A stretch of 64,000 nucleotides of DNA from Streptomyces anulatus (lineage in GTDB: Bacteria; Actinomycetota; Actinomycetes; Streptomycetales; Streptomycetaceae): assembly GCF_014650675.1 (NCBI RefSeq), contig NZ_BMVK01000002.1:663880-727879 (forward strand). Direction: 5' to 3'. Shown here piece by piece: positions 9,988 to 17,700 of this stretch. The notes under the pieces are model-generated. The model made no database searches. It had not been told where the DNA came from and was given only the letters and a program-made list of their open reading frames with translations. The first letter of the stretch is position 1; every line of letters starts with the position of its first letter. Position numbers and translations under genes: made by a program.

Positions 9988-11415
9988 ATGGGCAGTGCGG
10001 ACGGGCCGAAGGCGGACGAGACGGACGGCGACACCCGGAAGGCCCGGGACACCGCGGTCTCCGAGCGCCGTTTTCGATTCCTCGTCGCCGGATACGCGGT
10101 GTCTTCCTACGGCACATTCCTGAATATGGTGGCGCTCAATCTCTTCGTCTACGAGACGACGGGCCGGGCGCTGGCCATGGGGCTGTTCATGGCGGTGCGG
10201 CTCGCCTCGGGATTCGTCGCCGGTCTGGTCGTGGGCGGTCTGCTCGCCCGTTTCAGCGCGAAAAGCATCATGCTGTGGGCGAATGTCGGACAGGGCGCCG
10301 TGATGCTGGTGCTCATCCTGGCGCCCGACGGCATGCTGACCGGGGCGCTGATGGCCGTCTCGGTGGTGATCGGGGCGTGCGGGACGCTGTTCATGGTGGC
10401 GTTGCGCAGTTCGATCCCCGAGATGGTCGGGGAGGACCGCAGGGCCTGGGCGAACTCCCTCTCGATCACCGGCCGTTCGCTGGCCATGGTGGCGGGCTTC
10501 GCCTCGGCGGGCGTGGTGGTGTCCCTCGTCGGGTACACCGCCGCCTTCCTCGTCGACATGGCGACGTTCGTGGCCTGTGCGGTGACGGTGGCCCTGTTGC
10601 CGATCGCGGGAGGCAAGGGAGCCGGCGGATCGGCCTCCGAGGGCTCTGAGGGCTCTGAGGGCTCTGAGGGCTCCGAGAGCTCCGGTGGCTCCGGGGCCGG
10701 GAAGGACGCCTCGGCCGCGAAGAGCGGCAGGCGCTGGCGGCCCGTGGCCTTCCTCGCGCTCGCCGCCGCCCCCGGGATGGGCCTGATGGTGGCCCTGCGC
10801 GGGGTCGACGCGTTCGGCTCCTCCTCCCACAACGCGGCGCTGCCGATCTACTCCACGTCGCTCGACGCGTCGAATCCCGCGGTGTTCGTCAGCGCGTTCT
10901 GGTGCGTGTGGGCGCTCGGCAACATCGGGGCCCAGCAGGTCATCCAGCGGTACGCGCAGCGCACCGGACGCTCCGTGGGGGCGCTCGGATTCGGCTACGG
11001 CACGGTGGTGATGTCGGCGGCGTTCATCGCGGCGTTCGCCGGGTTCCCGCTGGCCGTGACAGCGGTGATCGCGCTGATCGCGGGGGCCGCGGACGGCCTC
11101 ACCGAGGTCGCGTACACCTCGCATCTCCAGACACTTCCGGCCACCTTGCGCGGCCATGCCTTCGGTCTTTCGGCCACTTTCGAGAACCTCGGTTTCGGCG
11201 TCGGCATGATCCTGGTGGCGGCGGCCCTCGACCGGTTCTCCCCGCTGGCCGTGGTGGGCTGGTCCCACGGCGCCGCCATCGTCGTCGCCGTGGTGTTCCT
11301 GCTGAGGGTGGCGGGAGTGCGGCGGGCGGAGCGTACGGGGCTGCGAAAGGAAGAAGCCGTTGAGGGACGACCGGATCGCGGTGATCGGGACGGCGCTGAG
11401 GTTTCCCGGGGCTGA
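9988..11415 (+). CDS. MFS drug/metabolite exporter of the biosynthetic cluster
   Basis: 475 residues from ATG 9988, preceded by GGTGA at 9 bases. ATG 9910 is also in frame but would leave no promoter space. Some 12 membrane helices start at FLVAGYAVSSYGTFLNMVALNLFVYE; the family's helix 2-3 loop appears as GGLLARFSAKSIML. The two halves are joined by a long cytoplasmic loop with the low-complexity GSEGSEGSEGSESSGGSG run. The fold matches the enterobactin-exporter/MFS-3-like group, so it probably secretes the cluster product and may give self-protection. Its 3' end overlaps the start of the PKS gene by 56 bases in another frame, indicating coupled translation. Confidence 0.88.
   Translation: MGSADGPKADETDGDTRKARDTAVSERRFRFLVAGYAVSSYGTFLNMVALNLFVYETTGRALAMGLFMAVRLASGFVAGLVVGGLLARFSAKSIMLWANVGQGAVMLVLILAPDGMLTGALMAVSVVIGACGTLFMVALRSSIPEMVGEDRRAWANSLSITGRSLAMVAGFASAGVVVSLVGYTAAFLVDMATFVACAVTVALLPIAGGKGAGGSASEGSEGSEGSEGSESSGGSGAGKDASAAKSGRRWRPVAFLALAAAPGMGLMVALRGVDAFGSSSHNAALPIYSTSLDASNPAVFVSAFWCVWALGNIGAQQVIQRYAQRTGRSVGALGFGYGTVVMSAAFIAAFAGFPLAVTAVIALIAGAADGLTEVAYTSHLQTLPATLRGHAFGLSATFENLGFGVGMILVAAALDRFSPLAVVGWSHGAAIVVAVVFLLRVAGVRRAERTGLRKEEAVEGRPDRGDRDGAEVSRG
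10642..10677. repeat. 9-bp microrepeat inside the MFS gene
   Basis: Four tandem copies of GGCTCTGAG (the last is GGCTCCGAG) encode Gly-Ser-Glu repeats in the central cytoplasmic loop. The unit length keeps the frame, so copy number can change without breaking the transporter. Confidence 0.85.
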
Positions 11416-14400
11416 CACCCCCGGGGCGTACTGGCACGACATCCGGACGGGGACCGGCCGCGTACGCCGTTTCACCCGGGCCGAGTTCGCCGCGGCGGGA
11501 ATCCCGGCGGCGGAGTACGAACGGCCGGGGTTCGGCGGCGCGAGCGCACTCCTGGGGGACGTGGACGGCTTCGACGCCGGGTTCTTCGGGATGAGCGGGC
11601 GGGAGGCGGAGCTGACCGATCCGCAGCAGCGGCTGTTCCTGGAGTGCTGTTTCCACGCCCTGGAGGACGGGGGGTACGCGGGCGGCGAGGACCGTTACGC
11701 GGGCGGCGACGGCGACTCCGTACGGATCGGGGTCTACGGCAGCTCCGGCTACCGCCTGTACTCGCTGCACAGCTATCTGGCGGAGAACCTGGCGGCGGAG
11801 GCCGGCTCGGGGGACTGGATGACCGCCAAGCAGGTCCAGGTCGGCAACTACCCCGATTTCACCGCCACCCGGGCCGCCTTCCGGCTCGGTCTGACCGGTC
11901 CCGCGCTGACGGTGTCGACGGCCTGTTCCAGCGCTCTGGTCTCGGTGCACCTGGCCTGCCAGGCGCTGCGCGCCGGGGACGCGGACCTGATGCTGGTGGG
12001 CTCCGCCGCCCTGCATCTGCCGGGGGTCACCGGCCAGGTCCCGGTGAAGGGCTCCACCCTCTCCCCCACCGGCACGGTCCGGGCCTTCGACGCGGACGCG
12101 GACGGCACCGTCGGGGGGAACGGGGCGGCCGCCGTCCTCCTCAAGCCGCTGGCACGGGCGCTGGCCGACGGCGACACCGTGCACGCCGTGATCCTGGGCT
12201 CGGCGGTCACCAACGACGGCTCGGACAAGGCGACCAACGACGGTACGGGGCGCGGGGGTTTCGCCGCCCCCGGGGTCGCCGGGCAGCGGGACGCGGTGCT
12301 CGGGGCGCTGCGCGCGGCGGACGTGGGCGCGGCGTCGATCGGCTACGTGGAGGCGCACGGCACGGGCACGCTGAAGGGCGACCCGATCGAGTTCGCGGCC
12401 CTGACCGAGGCGTTCCGCGCACACACCGACCGGACCGGCTTCTGCGCGCTCGGCTCGACGAAGCCGGCCATCGGCCACCTGGACAGCGCGGCGGGGCTGG
12501 CGGGGCTGGTCAAGGCCGTCGAGGTGCTGCGGCACGGGGTGGTCCCGCCCCTGGTGAACTTCTCCCGGCCCAACCCGGCGCTGGCGGTGGAGGACAGCCC
12601 GTTCCTGCTGCCGGTACGGGAAAGTCCCTGGCCGCTGGCGGGTGTGCGGCGAGCCGGTGTGCACTCCATCGGCATGGGAGGTACGAACGCTCATGTGATC
12701 CTGGAACAGGCGCCGGAGACCCCGCGCACCGCGTCGGCCTCCGACGATGTGCCCGTGCCCGCGCTGCTGCCGCTCTCGGCGGCGGACGAGGACGCGCTGC
12801 GGGCGTACGCCGTCCTGCTGCGGGACCACCTGGCGGGCGGGCGGCACCACTTGCCGGACAGGCCGGACCATACGGCCGACGGGCCGGACCACCCGACGGA
12901 CAAAGCCGACTCCGCCCCCTCCCCCGCCGATCTGCTGACCACCACCGCGCTCGGGCGGCGGCTCCTGCCGCACCGGCTGGTCGTCACGGCCGCCGACCCG
13001 GTGGCCGGTCTCGACGCCTTCCTGTCCGGGGCCCCGGCGGGCGAGGCGTACACGACCGGGGTCGCCGACGGCGTACGGGAGAGGCGGCCGGTGTTCCTCT
13101 TCAGCGGCCAGGGCGGCGGGCATCCGGGCATGGGCGCGGAACTCGCCGCGCGCTTCCCGGTGGTGGCCGAGGTGCTGGAAGCCTGCGCCCGGGTGTACGC
13201 GGAGGAGACCGGACAGGACGACTTCCTGGACCGGATCGTCGGCGGACAGGGCCCCGGGCGGTGGGACACCGCCTTCGCGCAGCCCGCCCTGTTCGCCCTC
13301 CAGATCGCCCAGGCCCGGCTGTGGGAGCGGCTCGGGATCACCCCGGCCCGGGTCGCCGGCCACAGCGTCGGCGCGTACGCGGCGCTGTGCGTGGCCGGGG
13401 CGCTGGAGACCGGGGACGCGATGCGGCTGGTGTGCGGGCGCGGGCGGCTGATGCTGGAGCGGGCGGCCCCGGGCGCGATGGTCTCCGCGTTCGTCCCCCG
13501 GGCCCGGGTGCGGGAGCTGCTGGCCGCCGTCCCCGGTCTTGAGCTCTCCGTGGTCAACGGCGCCGCGCACCATGTGCTGGGCGGCCCCCCGGAGGCGGTG
13601 GACGCGGCACGGGCGCTGCTGGCGGCGCGGGGGGAGGCGTACGAGGTGCTGGCGGTGGACCGGGCGTTCCACACGGCTCTGCTGGACCCGGCGCTGGAGG
13701 ACTTCCGGGTGCTGGCCGACAAGGCGGAAATCCGGCCGCTGCACACGGAGTTCGTCGACGGCATCGACGGCACGGTCCACCCCGCCGGGTGGCGGCCGGA
13801 CGCCGCTTACCTGGTCGCGCAGGCCCGCCGCACGGCCGACTTCGCCGCCGTCCTGGACCGGCTGGCCGGGTCCCCGCTGCTGCTGGAGCTGGGCCCGTCC
13901 GCCGTGCTGACGGGGATGGTCCGCCGGTCGCTGCCGGACGCGGTCTGCGTGCCGACACGGCAGTGGGAGCGGGCGGTGGCCGCGCTGCACTGCGCCGGGG
14001 CCGGGGTCGACTGGGCCGCGCTGCTCGACCGCTGCGGTGGCCGGCGCGTCCGGCTGCCCACGTACCCCTTCCAGCGCCGGTCGCACTGGAGGGGCCCGGC
14101 CCCGTACACACCCCCGGCACCGCCCGCCTCGCTCACGGAGCCGCCCGCCCCGACCGGCGGGGCCGCTCCTTCATCCGCACGCTCCACGGAGGACCGCATG
14201 ACCGAACAGGCCGTACTGGACAGAGTGCTGGAGCTGACCGCGCGCCATCTCGGCCACCGGCCCGACGAGGTCGCCGCCGACCGCACCTTCGTCGGCCTCG
14301 GCGCGGACTCGCTCCAGCTCATCGGGATGGTGCGGCAGTTGGAGGCCGAGTTCGGCACGGAGATCAGCATGCGGGAGGTCCTGGAGGAGGCGGGCACGCC

Positions 14401-14731
14401 CCGGCTGACGGCAGCGCTCATAGCCGGGCGGACGGCTCCCGCGACGACGCCGGCAGCGGCAGCAGCAGCAGCAGCAACAACGGCGGCGAAGCCGACGTCG
14501 GTGGCCATGGAGCCGACGCCGACGCCCGTGGCGATGCGGCCGGTGCCGGTGGCCACGGAGCCGACGCCCGCGCCGGTCACGGACGCGCCCGTGTACGCCA
14601 CCCGGGCCGAGGTCGCCGCCCTGTCCGAGCAGATACGCCAACTGGCCGAGGTCCAGGCCGCGATGGTTGCCCAGCTCTCCGAGGCCGTCGCACTGCTGAC
14701 CGCCCGCACCACCGGGACGGACGGCCGATGA
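11360..14731 (+). CDS. Type I polyketide synthase protein, KS-AT-ACP
   Basis: 1123 residues starting with TTG 11360; AAAGGAAG lies 6-10 bases upstream and LRDDRIAVIGTALRFPG is the normal KS N-terminus. KS (residues ~5-425) has the catalytic Cys189 in TVSTACSSAL, His333 in EAHGTGT and His373 in GHLDSAAG. AT (~570-880) has Ser669 in GHSVGAY and RAFH in place of the HAFH motif, which together predict malonyl-CoA. ACP (~950-1020) has Ser984 in GLGADSLQL. No KR, DH or ER is present, so the product is a beta-ketoacyl-ACP. There is no loading domain, so the starter is supplied in trans. The tail has an Ala/Pro-rich linker and a predicted coiled coil (ATRAEVAALSEQIRQLAE) that looks like a docking element. 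The stop overlaps the next start (ATGA). Confidence 0.95.
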   Translation: MRDDRIAVIGTALRFPGADTPGAYWHDIRTGTGRVRRFTRAEFAAAGIPAAEYERPGFGGASALLGDVDGFDAGFFGMSGREAELTDPQQRLFLECCFHALEDGGYAGGEDRYAGGDGDSVRIGVYGSSGYRLYSLHSYLAENLAAEAGSGDWMTAKQVQVGNYPDFTATRAAFRLGLTGPALTVSTACSSALVSVHLACQALRAGDADLMLVGSAALHLPGVTGQVPVKGSTLSPTGTVRAFDADADGTVGGNGAAAVLLKPLARALADGDTVHAVILGSAVTNDGSDKATNDGTGRGGFAAPGVAGQRDAVLGALRAADVGAASIGYVEAHGTGTLKGDPIEFAALTEAFRAHTDRTGFCALGSTKPAIGHLDSAAGLAGLVKAVEVLRHGVVPPLVNFSRPNPALAVEDSPFLLPVRESPWPLAGVRRAGVHSIGMGGTNAHVILEQAPETPRTASASDDVPVPALLPLSAADEDALRAYAVLLRDHLAGGRHHLPDRPDHTADGPDHPTDKADSAPSPADLLTTTALGRRLLPHRLVVTAADPVAGLDAFLSGAPAGEAYTTGVADGVRERRPVFLFSGQGGGHPGMGAELAARFPVVAEVLEACARVYAEETGQDDFLDRIVGGQGPGRWDTAFAQPALFALQIAQARLWERLGITPARVAGHSVGAYAALCVAGALETGDAMRLVCGRGRLMLERAAPGAMVSAFVPRARVRELLAAVPGLELSVVNGAAHHVLGGPPEAVDAARALLAARGEAYEVLAVDRAFHTALLDPALEDFRVLADKAEIRPLHTEFVDGIDGTVHPAGWRPDAAYLVAQARRTADFAAVLDRLAGSPLLLELGPSAVLTGMVRRSLPDAVCVPTRQWERAVAALHCAGAGVDWAALLDRCGGRRVRLPTYPFQRRSHWRGPAPYTPPAPPASLTEPPAPTGGAAPSSARSTEDRMTEQAVLDRVLELTARHLGHRPDEVAADRTFVGLGADSLQLIGMVRQLEAEFGTEISMREVLEEAGTPRLTAALIAGRTAPATTPAAAAAAAATTAAKPTSVAMEPTPTPVAMRPVPVATEPTPAPVTDAPVYATRAEVAALSEQIRQLAEVQAAMVAQLSEAVALLTARTTGTDGR

Positions 14732-17700
14732 GCGCGGGCACGACCGGCTCCGCCGCCGAGGCCGTCGCCCGCGCGGCGGAGCTGTCCCGCGCGCTCACCG
14801 CCCGGCTCGCGGAGGCCCGTACGCGGGTCCCGGCCGCGCCGGTGACCGCGACGCCCGAACCCGCTGTCGGCCACGGTCCCCGTCTCGTCGTGGACGCGGC
14901 GGGCGGGATGGCCGGGGCGGGGGCCGACGCGGCCCAGCGGGCCCACACCGCCTCCCTGGTCCGGCGGTTCACCGAGCGCACCCGCACCTCCAAGGAGCTG
15001 GCGCAGCGGCACCGTTCGGTGCTCGCCGACAGCCGCGCCGTCGTGGGGTTCCGGGACGCCACCAAGGAGATGCTCTACCCGGTCGCGGCCCGTTCGGCGC
15101 ACGGCTCCCGGCTCACCGACGTGGACGGCAACACCTACACCGACATCACCATGGGGTTCGGCGCGCTGCTCCTCGGCCACGAGGCGGAGCCCGTCACCGA
15201 AGCCGTGCGCCGCCACCTCTCCGACGGGCTGCGCTTCGGCTCCCGGTCCGCCGACACCGGGGAGGCCGCGGCCCTGCTCGCCTCGCTGACCGGCCTGGAC
15301 CGGGTCGCCTTCGCCTCGTCCGGCACGGAGGCGAACTCGGCCGCGATCCGGCTGGCCCGCGCCGCGACCGGGCGGGACAAGGTCGTCATGTTCCGGGGCT
15401 CGTACCACGGGCACATCGACTCCGTCCTCGGCCGGCCGGGCGGGCCCGGGCAGCACGCCGTGCCCGTCTCCCGGGGCATCCCGGCCAGCGCGGTGGCGGA
15501 GCTGATCGTGCTGGAGTACGGGGCCCAGGAGTCCCTGGAGACGATCGAGGCCCTCGGGGACGGCATCGCGGCCGTCCTCGTCGAGCCCGTGCAGTGCCGC
15601 AACCCGGGCCTGCGGCCGGTGGAGTTCGTCCGCTCGCTGCGCGAACTCACCGCGCGCCGGGGCATCGTGCTGCTCTTCGACGAGATGCTGACAGGGCTCC
15701 GACCCCACCCGCGCGGCGCACAGGAGCACTTCGGGGTGGTCCCGGACCTCGCCACGTACGGCAAGGCGCTCGGGGCCGGATTCCCGATCGGCGCGGTGGC
15801 GGGGCGGGCGGATCTGCTCGACGGGGTGGACGGCGGGTTCTGGCGGTACGGCGAGCCCGGCGGTCCCTCGCGCGAGACCACGTTCATCGGCGGCACCTAC
15901 ATGCAGCACCCGCTGTCGATGGCGGCGGCCCGCGCGGTGCTCACCCACCTCACCGAGCGGGGCCCCGGGCTCCAGAGCGGACTGAACGCCCGCACCCAGG
16001 CACTCGCGGACCGCCTCAACGCGTTCTTCCGCGAGGAGGAGTTCCCGCTGGAGCTGGCCCACTTCGGGTCGATGTTCCGCTTCAGGCACCGCGCCGACCT
16101 GGAGTTGCTCTACCACCACCTCCAACTGCGTGGCGTGTACGTATGGGAGTGGCGCAGCTTCTACCTCTCCACCGCCCACACCCAGGAGGACGTGAACCGG
16201 GTCGCGGAGGCGGTGGAGGGCTCGCTGCGGGAGCTGCGCGACGGCGGGTTCTTCCCCCGGCCCGCCCGCCCGGCAGCCGCCCGGCGGGCCGAAGTGCGGC
16301 GGCCCGCACCCGACTTCGGCGTCTACTTCTTCGGCGACTACCCGGAGACCGGTGAGGCCGACGGAAGCGGCGGCGGGACCCCGGAGGCGTATGACACCGT
16401 CCTGGAGACCGCGCGCTTCGCCGACGAGCACGGCTTCTCCTCCGTCTGGCTGCCCGAGCGGCACTTCGACTCCTTCGGCGGGATCTTCCCGAACCCCGCC
16501 GTGCTGGCCGCCGCCGTGGCCCGGGAGACCGGGAGCGTCCGGATCAACGCGGGCTCGGTGGTGCTGCCGCTGCACGATCCGGTGCGGGTCGCCGAGGAGT
16601 GGTCGGTGGTGGACAACCTCTCCGGCGGCCGGGTCGGCATCGGCTGCGCCACCGGCTGGCACGCCCGGGACTTCGCCCTGCACCCGGACCGGTTCGCCGA
16701 CCGCCGGCGGATCGCCTTCGCCCACCTCGACGAGGTGCGCCGGCTGTGGCGCGGGGAGGCGGTGCGGCGGCGCACGGGCGAGGGCGCGGAGGCGGAGCTC
16801 CGGATCCGGCCGCGCCCGGTGCAGGAGGAGCCGCCGTTCTTCCTGGCCACCTCCGGGCAGCGGGCCTCGTACGGGGAGGCGGCCCGGCACGGCCTCGGGG
16901 TCGTCACCAACCTGATGAGCCAGACCGTGGACGAGCTGGCCGCGAACATCGCGCACTACCGGCGTACGCGTGCGGAGTGCGGGCTCGACCCGGCGGCCGG
17001 GCGGGTGACGGTGCTGGTGCACACGTATCTCGGCGACGACCACGCCACCGCCCGGGCCGAGGCGCTGGAGCCGATGGTGCGGTATCTGCGGTCCTCGCTG
17101 CTGATGCGCTCGGCGGCCACCGCCGCGGGGTCCCGGCGCGAGGACGTGGCGGCGGCGAGCGAGGAGGACCTGGACTATCTGTTCCGCCGGGCGTACAACC
17201 GCTACTGCGACCGCCGGGCCCTGATCGGCACGCCGGCGAGCGTCGCCCCGCTGGTCGACGCGCTGCACGGGGCCGGGGTGGACGAGATCGCCGCCCTGGT
17301 CGACTTCGGGATGGACCGGGAGGGGCTGCGGTCGGGGCTGGAGCGCCTGGACGTACTGCGCCGCCGGACGAAGGAGCGGGGGCAGGAGCGGGAGCGGGAC
17401 GCCCGGCCCGAGGACACCGTCGCGCCCGCCACCTCGGCGCAGCGGCGGCTGTGGCTGGCCGCGCAGTTGATGGAGAACCCGGCGGCGTACAACGAGACGG
17501 GGGCCGTACGGCTGCGCGGCCCCCTGGACGTGGCGGCGCTGCGGGCGGCGGTGGACGGCCTGGTCGAAAGGCACGCGGGGCTCCGGACGGTGTTCCGGGC
17601 CGAGGACGAGGGGGGCGTCGTCCAGGTCGTCCGGGACGGGCTCCGTATCCCGCTGACGGTGACCGACGCCCCGGGCGAGGACGCCGGGCGGGCGATCGGG

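Noticed and set aside
13789..14727. Extension of the aminotransferase-monooxygenase frame into the PKS gene
   Set aside because: It is out of frame with the AT/ACP coding sequence and has no domain content; the ATGA overlap at 14728 is the natural start.
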